The notes: generated by a model from the sequence alone, not told the origin. Shown: positions 22,225 through 34,800, counted from the stretch's first letter. The stretch: 64,000 bases of DNA from Edaphochlamys debaryana (GCA_016858145.1 JAEHOE010000035.1:744001-808000), one strand, 5' to 3'. Program-made: numbers and translations.

Positions 22225-24246
22225 ATGGAGCCGTCCGCCCGCCTCGCTCAGCCGGGGAAGCGGAGGAGCAGCACACGCGGCTTAATTGCTTCTTCAGCCA
22301 AAAAGCCCAGGGATACAGCCCGCTGCGGGCAAGGCGAGCAGGGTTTGCCTGAGGATGAGCTCTGCTCGCCGGCATCTCCCACCACGGCCCTTGACTATGG
22401 CAACGGCTCGATGCCCGTGCCGCCCGCAACGGACCCCACGGCCTCGCGCACGGTCGTCGCGGACTCCACGGCGTCTGCCGCACCTTCTCGAGCCTCCACA
22501 CACCTCTCGCCCCCACCCGTGACGACCCCGCTCCCCCCCGACCACGCCCCCGACCTCCCCGCCACCGCCTCGCTCCCCTCGACCTCGGGCGGCGCACGCG
22601 GGCCCCAGCCCGATCCCCTCCAAGCCGCCACCTCCGCCCAGTCCCTCAGCGCCGACGCCACCCAGGAGGAGATCCTCAAGGCCCAGGCCTCCTCGGGGCC
22701 GACCCACATCGCCTCCATGACGCCCGAGCTCCAGGAGGCCCTCCTCCAGGCCGTCATGGCGGCAGCGGCGCGCCTGCCCCCGCCGACCGCCTCCGCCACC
22801 AAGCGCCGCACCCCCCTCGAGACCAAGGCCTGGTCCCAGGGCCTCAACGCCGTACTGCTCGGCACCGCCGCCATCACCATCGTTGCCGCCGCCGCCGCCG
22901 TCGAGGGCTCCGGCGCCGCCGCCGTCATGGCCACCGCCGCCGCCGCGGCGGCGGCGACGGGCGCCCTCGCCGCCGCCAGCGGCGACGGCGGCGGCGGCGG
23001 GACGGACGCCAAGGCCAGTGGCCCGACCAAGGCCGGCGCGAAGGCCCGGGCAGTCAAGCAGGAGCCCGCGACGGCGGCGGCCGACGCTGCGGAGGGCGGC
23101 GCCCATGAGTCTGATGACGCCAGCGGCTCCCCTGCGGACCGCGTCCGCCGCCGCCACCGCGGCTCCCGCTCCTCCAAGCGCCGCAACCCTGCCCCCGCCA
23201 CTACCGTCACCGCCACCACCGTTTCCGCTCCCTTGGTTAAGGCAGAGGCCGTGGCCGAACCGCCGCCGGCGCAGTCCGTAGCCGCATCCCCCGCTTTACC
23301 TCCCGCGCCCGCGCCGGCGGCAGCCGGCGGCGCCTTTGCCGACCCCAGCTACCAGGCCCAGCTCCTTGCCTCCGCGGCGGCGGCGGCCGGCGCCAGCGCC
23401 GGCGGCGTCGTGCCGTACGACGAGGATCTCGCGCTGGTTGCTCCCGCCGACGCCCACTTGCATAGCTTCATCGACATGTTTGCTGCCCACCGCGCCGACG
23501 CCCTTGCTGACCCCGCGGCCGACCCCCTTCTCGGTAGCCAGCAGCTGTTTGGGAGCCAGGCGATGGGCAGCCAGCAGCCCGGGTTCGCCCTGGGTGGCCA
23601 GCTTGGGTCGCAGCTTGGGTCTCAGTTGGGCTCCCTGGGTGTGCTCGTGAACGGCAACACCCTCGCACACAACACGGCCGTCGGCATCGGGCGCCGGCGC
23701 CCCCACCCGGACGACGACATCGACTTTGTTCCGGTGGGTTTTTCGTCCTGGCGGGCAGGCTATGCTGCTATTCTTTGCTCTTGCTCACAGCGCGGCTGTC
23801 CTGTCCCTCGTGCCCTGCCCCATACGTCCAACCTCTTCCTGACCTCGGTTTGTGCCCTCGCTACCCCTCCTTTCTTTGCACAGACCAAGCTCCACCGCGT
23901 GTACGACACGCGCCAGCCCGAGCGGTACGACGAGCCCCGCCCGCTCACCGCACCCGGCCTTGCCGTATCGCGGGCCTTTGAGTCCGACGTGGAGACCCAT
24001 TGGGCCGGCGGCGCCGCCACCGCCGCCGGCGCCCGCTACGCCGGCGGCGGCGGCGGCAGCGGGTGCTTTGTTGACGGCGGCGACGGCGCCAGCGGCCTGA
24101 TGTGTGAGGAGGACGACGACTTTGTGACCAGCTGCATCAAGGACGGGGTCGGCGGCGGGGCTGACACTGACACCGACGCCGAGGCGGCGGGGCCGTCGGG
24201 CGAGCAGCGGCGCTCGGTTGCGCCTCTGCAGCCCTACGGCGACTGA
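22225..24246 (+). CDS. Hypothetical Ala/Gly-rich, probably nuclear protein
   Basis: I do not recognise the family. From the ATG at 22225 the model is 22225-23733 plus 23884-24246 (623 residues). The 150-nt intron is frame-neutral and has GTGGGT and TTTGCACAG borders. An ATG at 22153 is in frame, but an AG acceptor at 22206 lies between them, so the 22225 start or an upstream exon is more likely. Visible features: a basic start with GKRRSS and AKKPRD, a long Ala-rich stretch, the basic patch VRRRHRGSRSSKRRN (a likely nuclear localisation signal), short QLGSQLGSQLGS repeats, and conserved-looking DDDIDFVPTKLHRVYDTRQPERYDEPRPL across the splice, then an acidic C-terminus. The non-repetitive block around the splice is the best handle for homology searching. 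Confidence 0.7.
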   Translation: MEPSARLAQPGKRRSSTRGLIASSAKKPRDTARCGQGEQGLPEDELCSPASPTTALDYGNGSMPVPPATDPTASRTVVADSTASAAPSRASTHLSPPPVTTPLPPDHAPDLPATASLPSTSGGARGPQPDPLQAATSAQSLSADATQEEILKAQASSGPTHIASMTPELQEALLQAVMAAAARLPPPTASATKRRTPLETKAWSQGLNAVLLGTAAITIVAAAAAVEGSGAAAVMATAAAAAAATGALAAASGDGGGGGTDAKASGPTKAGAKARAVKQEPATAAADAAEGGAHESDDASGSPADRVRRRHRGSRSSKRRNPAPATTVTATTVSAPLVKAEAVAEPPPAQSVAASPALPPAPAPAAAGGAFADPSYQAQLLASAAAAAGASAGGVVPYDEDLALVAPADAHLHSFIDMFAAHRADALADPAADPLLGSQQLFGSQAMGSQQPGFALGGQLGSQLGSQLGSLGVLVNGNTLAHNTAVGIGRRRPHPDDDIDFVPVGFSSWRAGYAAILCSCSQRGCPVPRALPHTSNLFLTSVCALATPPFFAQTKLHRVYDTRQPERYDEPRPLTAPGLAVSRAFESDVETHWAGGAATAAGARYAGGGGGSGCFVDGGDGASGLMCEEDDDFVTSCIKDGVGGGADTDTDAEAAGPSGEQRRSVAPLQPYGD

Positions 24247-26070
24247 GCGCGCAGGGCTTCTGTGGCTAATTTTATTGCAACAACAACAACAACCAACAAC
24301 TGCCGCAACCCTCCAAGGCATTCTTTCTCCAGGCCTGCGTCGTGTTCGGGAGCGCTAAATACGACACTTGGGCAGCAGGCACGGTTGGCACGAGCGCCGC
24401 TGGGGGCACAACGTGCTGCTTGCGGCGGCCGTCAGCCCCGCCTGTGCCGCTGGCGCCGCAAGGCGTTGGGCATGTCGTGGCGTTTGGGCGTAGGGGTCTC
24501 CCGAGGTCTTTGTGTGCACCCGACGTGGCATGCACCTAGTGAGGCTTCGGGAGCCCCCATCTTGGGCGCCCAGGGCTCAGCGGCTGCGTGTGCAAGCCTG
24601 CGCTTCGCCCGGCGGTCCCTCAGCTTTGACGTGGCTGGGCCTGAGAGGTAGTGAGGATGGGACACCTCCGCTTGGGATTTTTGGTGCAATGATGCTTTGA
24701 GCTATGCGCTCGTGTAGCTCTTTGGGCCCGCCCGCGGCTGGGTCTGTTGCCTTCCTCACCCCGGTTGTGACCCGGTGCGAGGTCCTACCCATTTGAGGCA
24801 GTCCGATCATTGCCGCCGGGCGTGAGGCGCTTTGTTCTTGGATGGCGCATCAGGCCTCGGCCTTTTGTTTTGGGCTGTCGTATGACCTGTTTGCTGGCGT
24901 CCCCCCATGCCAACCGCCCGTGCGTGTTCCGGGCTTGTAGCGCTTGTGCATCTCTCTGTAACGTCGAACGCTTTGTGACGGCGTCGTTTGTAATAGATTG
25001 AGTACCGGTACCGGTACCCTGGAACGGTCGAACGCTCGGATGCTTGTTTGGGTGCATGTGCGCATGGCAGCTTAGTGCTGGCGTGTCGGGGCGTGCGAAT
25101 GCGTGCGGTGGGCCCAACTGGCTGGCCGTGCCGTCTGCGACTGTGCCTTCTTCGTTCTTCGTTCTTGGTAGGCTTGAATTTGGACTTGGGATACGCAATT
25201 GGGACACGCACATTTTAGATTACTGGTAGCCACTGTCCCATGACTCCTGGATGCAAGCAGCCATCTGCTGTGGGTTCATCTGGGCTTAGTTCGTTGGTGC
25301 TGGTGCCCTACCGTGGGATTGATAGGTGGGGGCAAAGCTTAGCTTGGTGGAGTGGCAGGGGTGGCTGCGCTATGCGTTGGGTTGGAGGTGGAGAAGTGAA
25401 CTCTTACGGCACGGTTTACGGTAGGAGGAGGCATGTGGGTTGGGCTGGATTGCGATGCGATGCGGTCCTGAGAGGCTGCTTAGTGCGCAGGGCTGCTGCC
25501 GCATGCCGAAGAGGCGAAGGCGGGCCCGTAGACAGCGTGTATGAAGGCCAACTTGTGAGGATAAGACGGTCTGACGTCTTCAGGAAGGGATTGTAATGCA
25601 GTCGGGCTTACCGCCAAGTGTCACGCCTCAATGTCTCAAGGAAGGGTTGAGAGGAACGTCGTCTGGTGCGGAGAGCTGGTGGGGACTATGTCAGCGGGGG
25701 AACGGTCAGAGTGCGGGGGTTGCAGAGTTGGCTGCAGAGCTACGCAGACGAGACGCAACAACCAATAGCTGCTTGCTTGACGCCGCTAGCTACGGCGTGC
25801 AAGTTTGACCCAGTTTGGGCGCGGCTTTTGTGCCGAGCTTCCTGCTTCACAGCGCTGCAGCCAGTGGTCACGACACCCCTGCATCCTGACATGGCAGCAG
25901 CAAGGGGTAAGGGAGCGCTGGGAGGCATTGCGGCCTCGAGCATTTTGAATACCCCTGCCGCGAGTAGTCACTGACCCCCCCGCCTGCCCTGCCTCCCGAC
26001 CTCCCGACCCCGCAGGAGCATTTGAAGCACGAAGCACAAGCGCGCTGCTGCCTGCGGAGGGCCCCCCGCG
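24247..26070. other. 3'UTR and intergenic region
   Basis: GC content drops compared with the flanking exons and the frames are short. TGTAA words occur at 24957-24961 and 24989-24993, with a third at 25592-25596. No gene is supported. Confidence 0.5.
24957..24993 (+). terminator. Pair of TGTAA poly(A) words
   Basis: TGTAA at 24957 and again at 24989, about 710-745 nt after the stop of the upstream gene. These are the likely 3'-end signals of the 22225-24246 gene. Confidence 0.5.
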
Positions 26071-29000
26071 ATGCCGCCCGAGAGCCGCCGCGAGCGCGGC
26101 GCGGGGGGAGGCGGGGGAAGCGCCTCGGGCGCTGCCGCGAGCTCGGGCGCCGCTGCTGCTTCGCTCCTTCCCGCTGACCTGCGGGCCGCTCATCGGGAGC
26201 TGCCGCGCTTCGCAGATGCCCTGGTGCCGCCCGTCGGGAAAGGCGCGCCAGGCCACTGCTCCCGCCTGAGCCCCATGAAAAAGCACGAGCTGAACATTTG
26301 CCTTACGCGGCTTCAATTACCCCTGGATGCGCTACCTGTGTTAAGCGCTCCACACGCAGCCGCGGTGGCCGAGCTGCTCTCGCAGGAGCCCGCGACCGCG
26401 GCGGCGCTGCTGACGCTGCAGGCAGCGGCGCTGCGGCCCAACGCAGACGACGGCCCTGAGTGTCTGGGGATAATGGCGGGGCGCATGGCGGCAACCACCG
26501 TGGCCTGCACGTTTCTGGCTAAGGCCGCTCCGCTGCCGCCCTCCCGCCACGCGCTGCCCGTGCTGCGCTTCGCGCGGGCCATGCTGCGCGCCCAGCCCTT
26601 CCACGGCATCAGCCGCCTCCTCGCTGAGGTCGCCGCCGCCCTAGAGGCGGGTCGCGCTGGCGGCGGCGGCAACGGCGGCGGCGGCGGGGCCGGCCCAAGC
26701 CGCGGCGGCAGCATCAGCGGCAGTGGCACTGGATCCAGCAGCGGCGGCGGCCGTCGCAGTGGCGGCGGCGCTGGCCATAGCAACGGCGGCAGCGGCGCTG
26801 GGTCAAGCAGCGGCGGCGGCTTCAGCAGCGGCGGCGGCGCTGGCCACAGCAATGGCGGCGGCGCTGGCTCTCGCAGCGGCGGCGGGGCGGCCGCCAGCAG
26901 CGGCGGCGGGGCGGGCCTCGCGCTCACGCCGGCCTACTGGGCTGACCTCATCCTGGGCGGCAGCATCGCCGCTGCCCATTATCTGTTAGGCCTGGAAAGT
27001 GACGCGGCAGAGGAGGCGGACTCGCCGCCTCCCAGCGGCCGTGCCGACAGGTCTCTCGGCGACGGCGGAAGGGCGGCGGAGCGGGCGGCATGCCTGGAGG
27101 AGTTTGCGCGGGGCCTGGCGGAGAGCGGCTTCCTGGAGCATGCGATGCGCCTGACGCTGGTCCTGCAGACCGGAAACCTACAAGGCTTCAAGCTTGATTG
27201 CAAGCTTGATCTGATCCTCTGATCATGGCGGTCTGTGGAGCAGGCGAGCGGCCCCGCCCGCCTCATCTGGGCGCCGCCGCCCAGCCCCGAATACGCCGCC
27301 GCCCGCAGCACTAGCCCCGCCGCCGCCGCCCACCTGCGCTCGACGCTCAGCGGCCGCTGCGTGCAGACGGCGGTGCTGGTATACGGCGTGGGGACGCTGC
27401 GGGTGGCCGACCGGGGGCCCTCGTACGGCCTGCCGGCGGAGCTGCAGACGGCTGGGCTAGCCCTGATGGGCAAGGACGACGACGGGGGGCGCGGCCTCGA
27501 CCCCATCGCCCTCCAGCTGCTGCTCCATCAGCTGGCCTCCGGCAGCACCCTGCCGCCGCCCGGGCCCGGCGCTTCCCTGGAGCTGGCCCTGAGGGTGGGC
27601 CGAGTGGCGCTGGGCACTGCAGCTGCGAGGATCCGCCGTAAGACCCTTGAGTCCCTCGACAGCAACGGTCTGCGGCCGCCAGAACTGGCGATGCCGCTGA
27701 CTCTCGGTATCTCCGAGGCAGTCCGGCTGGCGGCGGGGGCGCTGTCGTGCGGCCGCAGGCTGCTGCCGCGGCAACGGCCGTCGCCGCGGCTGGAGGCTCA
27801 GATGGCGGAGTGGTGGCGGCTGGCGGTGCTTGCTGCAACCTTTGGCGTGCGGGAGCCGGAGGGTTCTCTGCGGCAGCGGTGGGGCCTGGTGACGGAGCCC
27901 CTGATCGCCGTGTGGCCGGACGGCCGCCTGGGTGAGTTGAGCAGTAAAAGGCACAGGGGAGGGCTGGCACGGACGCGGGCCTCTCAATCTGGGTCTGGGG
28001 CGCAGGGGCTTGCCGGCTCTCGGTATGCATGCTGCGCCTTGCACGCCACCTGACATCAAGGCACCGAGCCCCGAGCCTCAGCCCCTTTGCTACCCCTGCC
28101 TTGCTGCCCCAACCCCTCAGACCTGGACGCCCTGCCCCCCGCGGCCCCTCCCAAACTGGCCGCGGCGCTGGCGGGCGGGCTGCTCCTCACGCTGTGCACC
28201 TTCATCACCAGCGCATCCCCCCCAGACCTACCGGCAGTCTTCATGGCCTGCGAGGAGGGGCGCTCGGATGGGCGCGGCTTCGCGCTCTTCCTGGTTCCCC
28301 TGCTGGCGTACGGAGACCTCGGCGTGTGCTGCAAGCTGCTGGCCGCACTAGGCAGGCTGGGCATGGCGGGGGCATCGGGGGGCTCGGCGGGGGCTGCAGG
28401 CTCGGCCCCGGGACACGGCCCGCGCGATGCGACCGGGCCCTACATGCGGGCATCCAAGGTATTCTTCCGTGAGGCCGCGGCGGCCATCCTCCGCTGCAAC
28501 GGCCTCGCCGACATGCCGGCGGGCGGCTCCGGCGGCGCTGCTGCCGCCGTTCCCGCCTCCTCGGCCGCTGCGGGGCAGCCCGCCGCCACAACGACCGGCA
28601 GTAGCGCTGCCGTCGCCGGCGCTAGCGCCACCTCCTCCTCTACTGCCTCGGCCGCCGGCCTTGTCCAGGGGGCCGCCCGGATGCTGGGAGAAGACTTCGG
28701 CCTCAGTCTCGGCCTGGAGGCGCGGGCTGGTAGCGCTGCCACCAAGGTGCCCGCCGCCGCGGCCGGCGCTGCGTCGGTCAGGTCCATTGCCGGGGTGGGC
28801 GCTGGCAGCTCCGCCGCCGCCCCTGCACCCGAGCCTGACGGCGCTGACACCGCCTCCGCCGCCGCTGCTGCGCCCGCGCCGGACGGTGCAGGCTGCTCCA
28901 CGGCCACTGCGGCGGGCTCTCGACAGCCCGCCACACCAACGGCGGAGGCCGCCGCCGCAGTCTCCGAGGCAGTGGAGGCGCCTCCACCGCACCTGCTGCA

Positions 29001-29292
29001 GTTCCGGCAGCTGTATGGGCTCGCCGTGGGGGTGTGGGGCGTGGCGTCGGAGTTCGGATCCCCCGGCAGCCAAGGCATCGCTCCCTCAACAGCTGATGTC
29101 GCAGCGGCGCGCGTTGCCCACGCGGTGGCGGCTACCTCTGCCTCTTCGTCGTCCTCCGCCTCCGCCTCCGGCTCTGCTTCCGCCGAGCTGGCCCAGGCCC
29201 TCAGCCGGCAGCTAGCGGCCGAGCGGGGCGGCTCCGGCAGAGCGGCAGCTCTCCGGTGGAGCGGCCGGGGTGGTTCAGGGACAGGCAGGTGA
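26071..29292 (+). CDS. Hypothetical large helical protein with Gly/Ser-rich inserts
   Basis: Not recognised. Proposed exons 26071-27159, 27244-27931 and 28121-29292 give 982 residues. The intron 27932-28120 has clean borders (G|GTGAGT, CCCTCAG|) and joins as RLDLDALPP. The first intron (27160-27243, 84 nt) is less sure: its donor CTG|GTCCTG is weak, and it is proposed because an in-frame TGA at 27220 interrupts two halves lying in the same frame. The protein alternates Leu/Ala-rich helical stretches (HALPVLRFARAMLRAQ, WADLILGGSIAAAHYLL, WWRLAVLAATFGV) with low-complexity inserts: a (GGGS)-like block around 26660-26910 and an Ala/Ser/Pro block around 28500-28960. No signal peptide or catalytic motif is visible. 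It is probably a lineage-specific algal protein. Confidence 0.65.
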
Positions 29293-30238
29293 GGGTGGCG
29301 GGGGGCGTGGGGGGTGTCGCGGGCGCCCTGGACGGCGAACGGGGCTCAGCGCAGGGGTAGGGTGTCTGGTACGTGCGAGGCACGTGCCACAGGCGGGAGG
29401 GCGGGACCAGCCGCCGGAAACAGCGCGAGCCCTATCTGGAAGGGCATTACCAGTGTGTGTACAGCATGACGACGGGGAAAGACTCAATGCACGGTATGAG
29501 ACAGTGGGCAACGCGCGAGGTGTCTATGCAAGGCGGTGGACAGCAGGGCTTGTCGTACCGGACCAGTACGTTCTGAGTGTGGTACTGCGGAGCTGCGCGA
29601 GTGCGCGAAGCACTACGGTAGTGCCGATGGGAGTTCGGCGCTTGCAGAGTCTTAAGCGCTGGTCAGCATAGGTCTCGGGACTCTGTGCAGGGACGTAGGT
29701 CTGTGTATGCAGTGTCGTGACAAGGATTCGGCTGCCGTTTGGCGGGGCGGGCACGGGGAGGGAAGAGCGGGTGCAGGCAGGGCTTGAGGTAGGGGCGTAG
29801 GGCCCCTGTCACGAGGACGCCTGCGGCAAGGGCCCAGCTTGAAGCTCGCAATGCGCTTGCAGTGAGGGAGTCGGCGGTGAGTCGCCGCATTGCCGGGGAG
29901 CGGACGGGTTGCCCGATGGCACGCCGGGGGCCGCATGAATTGCTCCTCAGCAACTTGCCTGTAACGTGCGGTACCTGGCCGACCTCCTATGGCTGAAAAG
30001 GATACGTCAACCCCCTTTCAGGCAGGCATTGAATTATGTTCAGCCGGGCTGCGGGGGCGAGGACGGCGCAGAAGCAGATTCGGGAGGGGAGGGCGGGGGA
30101 CTGGTGAGGGCAAAGGGCGCGACGTGTCCGTGCGATGGCACAGCACGCACATGTCACTTTGAAGCCCGCGGGCCCGCGCCCAGTAGAGCTCGCCCAGCAC
30201 TTCTTTTTTGCTCACACGCCTCATCCGTCTTAGCAGCC
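29293..30238. other. 3'UTR of the upstream gene and SUMO promoter
   Basis: No gene is seen. The left part is likely 3'UTR ending after TGTAA at 29960. The remaining 270 bp before the SUMO start must hold its promoter and leader. Confidence 0.5.
29960..29964 (+). terminator. TGTAA poly(A) word
   Basis: Lies 668 nt after the stop of the 26071-29292 gene and before the SUMO gene, on the coding strand. Confidence 0.55.
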
Positions 30239-31146
30239 ATGACCGAGCCAAAGGGCGAGCCCCTTGCGATCACCGTCAAGTAAGTGCTGCCGCTTGCGCA
30301 GCCCGGCCTGGACTCCTTGGCCTGATCGATGTGCAGTATGCGGCGCAGTGCCGCGCTAGATGTCGGCATTCGCGCGATCTGCCTTGGCCAAGTTCCCGCC
30401 CAACGCTTTCTCGCGTGGCTTCCCTCGACGCAGGGCGCAGGACGGCTCCGAAGTGCAGTTTAAGATCAAGAAGACTACAAAGCTCGAAAAGGTCGGTCGC
30501 AGAAGCCCGAGCTGTCCAAGACTCTCGCGAGCCCTCGCGCGGGTTCCGTGACTCCTCGCACAATTTCCTTTTGTGTAGGTGTTCAACGCTTACGCGCAGA
30601 AGAAGGGCATGGATGTGAAGGAGCTCAGGTGCGTGGCAGGGATGGTCCTCGGGGACGGACATGCTGGACCACCCCCCGCGTGCTGGGAACCCCCGCCTCC
30701 ATCAGCAGTAGTAGCCCCCTCGTGCCTCACGTACCTTGCACCACCCGGGGCTCCCGACCTCCTCAGGTTCGTCGCGGATGGCAACGTGCTGGGCACAGAG
30801 CTGACCGCTGGAGATGTGAGACGGGGAGGGGGCGGGAGCGCGTGGGGACAGGAGCGGGGGCAGAGCTCCCCATGGGAGAAAGGCTTGTCTGTGCAGTTGG
30901 CAGTGGCCTCTGGTGTGCGTTGACACCAGGGGCTGACCTGAGTTTGGTTACTCCGTGCCCACCCCATGACTTTCTCGGCCTGACGGCCTGTCCCTAGGCC
31001 CATCCCAAGTTCCCAACCTCACCCCCGCTGTGCCTGCTTCCGGCGTGTTCACCCCTTTCCCCCCTTTCCCCCTCCCCTTTCAGGCCGGGTTGGAGGACGG
31101 TGACGTCATCGATGCCATGGTCACTCAGGTCGGGGGCTGCCGGTGA
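30239..31146 (+). CDS. SUMO: Small ubiquitin-like modifier (SUMO)
   Basis: Protein tag conjugated to lysines by the E1/E2/E3 SUMO cascade. Five exons: 30239-30279, 30434-30491, 30579-30628, 30767-30815 and 31084-31146, giving 86 residues. The beta-grasp core is complete: ITVKAQDGSEVQFKIKKTTKLEKVFNAYAQKKG, then ELRFVADGNVLG and LEDGDVIDAMVTQVGG. The sequence ends VGG followed by Cys-Arg, so the precursor needs only a two-residue trim by a SUMO protease to expose the di-glycine. The N-terminal tail before the first beta strand is only about nine residues, shorter than in most SUMOs, and it has no obvious hydrophobic-K-x-E site for chain formation. Confidence 0.95.
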
Positions 31147-31875
31147 CAGAGAGCTGGAGGGCTTACGTGATGAGTACCTTAGGGGCCCTGGGGCCCTGGA
31201 GGGACCACGTGATGAGGAGCTGGAGGGACTCGGAGATGGTGAGGAGCCCCTGCGGAGCGAACGGCAGCACCTGGTGCGGCAGGGGTGCGGCGCTGGGCTT
31301 CGTGGAGTCACGGCATGGGTCTGGGCGTTGGGAGAAGCGGGGTGGAGAGGCCGATGGTGGAGGGTGCACCCGGTCAAGTGCACCGGAGGAGCCCGGGGGC
31401 AGCTGGTGACTGGAAACGCGGGAAGGGGGGAGGCCCGTTGGGTTGCAAGTTGGCGAGGACTACGCAGTGAGGACCGCAGCTGCAGGGGGCGGATGGTGAT
31501 GTATGTTGTGTTGCAGTGGGTTGAAGTTATGTCAGGGGCATAGCGCTTGGGGCCTCTTGGGGTGAGCTCGCCTTAAGGACTCGGGCGGTGTGGTGGGTGG
31601 AGTGTCGCCAGACGGACTAGGCGAGGATGCCGTCTGCTGGAGGCAAGGGACGCAGCGGTTGGCTCGGCGTTGAAGAGATTAGTTGAGCAGAGGTTCGAAG
31701 GGGGCGGGAGTGTTGTGCGGGGGTTGCCTTGACGCTTGGGGCGAGAGGAGGGTCCGAGGTGGGTTACGCCAGCTGCGTGCCGAACACGGGCCCCTCATTG
31801 CGTTGATCGGGCTCGGACGTGCCGACTCGATGCACTGTGTACATTTAACCTCAGGACGATAGTTTCAGGTGCCCG
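31147..31875. other. SUMO 3' region and aminopeptidase upstream region
   Basis: No gene is seen. The first 110 bp after the SUMO stop contain repeated GAGCTGGAGGG and ACGTGATGAG words (imperfect internal duplication). I find no TGTAA word here. Confidence 0.45.
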
Positions 31876-34800
31876 ATGCGCGCTCTCGCGCGCTCCCAAG
31901 CCCTGGCGCTCGCGCGAGGTCGTTGCCCAGCAAGCGCAACACGTTCTCGCCTCTTCCTGACCGCGCGCCCGGGCAGCGCATTGCCGCGCACACCGCCTAA
32001 AGCTTCTGGACCGGCTGCCGGAGGTGCGAGCGTGCGCACCATGGCGTGGAGCAGCGATGCCTCCTCGATCGCGGGCAAGCAGCACTGCTGGAGCCGCAGC
32101 AGCCGTCTGGAGCAGCACCTGCTAGAGCTGGAGGCGGCTGCAGGCGAGAGCTCGATTCCGGTGCACCCGGTCTCCACGGTGCGTGGAGACCTTCCCATCC
32201 TCCCACCTCCGCATCCCGCCTGCCCGCACTGCGTGCAACCTTGTCTCAACCGGCGAGCCTCCCTGCCCACACCCGCCTTCCTCCACCACGCAGTCAGAGC
32301 TGTCCAGCCTGCTGTCCTCGCTGGACCCGCTTGCTGCTGGCTGGGCCACCACCTCCCGCTTCGCCGCCAAGGCGGGGGAGACCCTGCTGGTGCCCGGCCC
32401 CACGGTGTGTGTGGGAGGAGGGAAGGCCACCAATAGTGGGCAGGGGCGCTACTCGAGCTGTGACTGCCCAGGACTACCTGTTATGCCAGCCCAAAGGGCT
32501 TTAAGCTTTCAGCTGCAGCACGGTGTGGACCTGGAAGACTAGCGCAGGCCAGAACTGAGAAAGCCGACGGAACTGACGGAGCGCATCCCCTTCTCCCCGT
32601 CCGCTTTGCAGGGCGGCCTCGCCCGGGTCCTGCTGGGTCTGGGCAACGCCGCCCTCGACCCCGCCTCCGCCGCCGCCTCGGCGGCGGCCGCAGCGACTGC
32701 CGCCGCCTCAGCCGGCGGCGCAGCTCCGGCTGCCCCGTCCGCTGCCCCCTCGCTGCCTGAGCTATGGGCCTTCTCCCCGCTCGCAAAGCTCCCGGCGGGC
32801 ACCTACCACCTCGCGCCCGCCGCCGGCGCCAGCCTGAGCGCTGACGTGGCCAACCGCGCGGCGGTTGGTTTCCTGCTGGGGCATTACTCATTCGACCGTT
32901 ACAAGCCGGCGGTGTCGAAGCGGGCCTCCGGCGACGGAGGCCAGCAGCCGGCGGCCGCGGCGGCGGCGGCGGATGCGGGCAGCGGTGCGCCGGCGGCGGC
33001 GGCAGCAGGGCCGGAACCGGAGGGCAAGGCGAAGCTGGTCTGGCCGGCGGGGTGCAACCGGTGGGTTGACTTGACGCGAGGCCAGCTCATGGTATTGTCC
33101 TAGGCCCACACAGGGACGGAGTCTGAACGGTTGATAGCTGGGACCTGTAGCAGGTCTGTGGGTGCTTTTGGCCGCGTGCTTCCCAAGCGGCGAGCTCAAA
33201 ACCCAACGCCTTGCACCTCTTCGACCCCGCTCTCGTCCCACTCCCATCCGCCCTCTCTCCCCCTCTTCCCTCCCCCTGCCCCCCAAAGGACCCACGTGCT
33301 GGCCCTGGTCCGCGCCTACGCGCTGTGCCGCGACCTCATCACCACCCCCGCGGAGGACATGGGCCCGCAGCACCTGGCGGCGGAGGCGGCGGCGCTGGCG
33401 GAGGCGCACGGCGCGCAGTACAGCCTCATACAGGTAACTTTGTACAGGTTTTGGCGGCCTCGTACGGCACTGGCTGGCTCCGCCGCGCAGCTGCGAAGGG
33501 CCCCGAGGCCCGAGCCGTCCTGCGGCAGCCGAGGCGCCCACTGCCACGCCCTCTGCACAGCACGCCGAATCTCATCTATGGTTTCCGCGCCATACTCTCA
33601 TCGCCATGCCTGCCCCTCCCGACTCCCGGTTTACCCCCCTGACCCCCCCAAGGGCGAGGAGCTGCTGGAAGCCAACTACCCCGCCATCCACACCGTGGGG
33701 CGGGCCAGCCACCGGTGGGCCACACGGGTCGGGCCAGGGCCTAGGCGTTTGGCCCGGGCTGGGGGCTCAGGGCCAGGGCCAGGAATCACACCTTGCATGG
33801 GGGCCCCGGACTCCAAGCTCCCCCGGACTACAACTAGCTCCCAGGTCCACAACTAAAGTGTACGCTTCAATCCATACATCATCGGTCTTTCCCCTGCCCC
33901 TGCCCCTGCCTCTCTGCCCCCGCGCACCCCGCCCCAGCCCCCCGTCCCTGGCCATGTTTGAGTGGGCCCCGCCGGGCCTGGCCGCCGGCGACGCCGCCGC
34001 GCTGCCCCTCCTGGCCCTGGTGGGCAAGGGCGTGTGCTTCGACACGGGCGGACTGGACCTCAAGCCCGCGGCCAGCATGAAGAACATGAAGAAGGTGCGT
34101 GTACGGCGATCTGTACGGCGTTTTACCAGTACGGCTGGCATGGACCGGCCTGACGCAAGCTTCATGCCGCTCTTTTGCGTGCCTGTTTGCGGACCTGTAA
34201 CCCAAGCCGCACGGGAGTCCACACCGCTACGCCCCCCCATGCCGGACGCTCCCATCCCTTCTCTCCACGGCGCCTGCCTGCTCCCCCTCCTCAGGACATG
34301 GGAGGTGCGGCCCTGGTGCTGGCTCTGGCCCATGTGGTGATGGCCGCGGGCCTGCGTTGCCGCCTGCTGGTCATGGTGAGGGGGGGGCCGGGGATTGGGG
34401 GGGAGGGAAAGCGGGCGGGAGGCATCTCACACTGCGGGGCTAATGCCATGGGTGGGGCAAGTGCCACGCCCCATACGCAACCCCACGCCCCGTTGCTTGC
34501 GTAGTATGCGGATCAAGTAACCCCTCGGCCCCGCAGGTGCCCACTGTGGAGAATGCTGTGTCGGCCAACTCGTACCGCCCCCTGGACGTACTGGCCACAC
34601 GGGCGGGCATCAGCGTGGAGGTAGGGCGGCAAGGGTGGGGAGCAGTAGTGCTCAAAGTCTTGAGGAGAGAGCAGGGCCGGGAGTGGGTTGCAGGTCGAGG
34701 TCACCAGGGGCCTCGGGGCTACCAGCGTAACCCGATCGGGTCAGGGCAGCCCTATGCTGCGGGAGCACGGACAGGAGCGGACCGGAGACCCCACAAGCCA

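Noticed and set aside
28348..29073. Gly/Arg-rich minus-strand frame inside the 26071-29292 gene
   Set aside because: Shadow of the Ala/Ser-rich coding strand.
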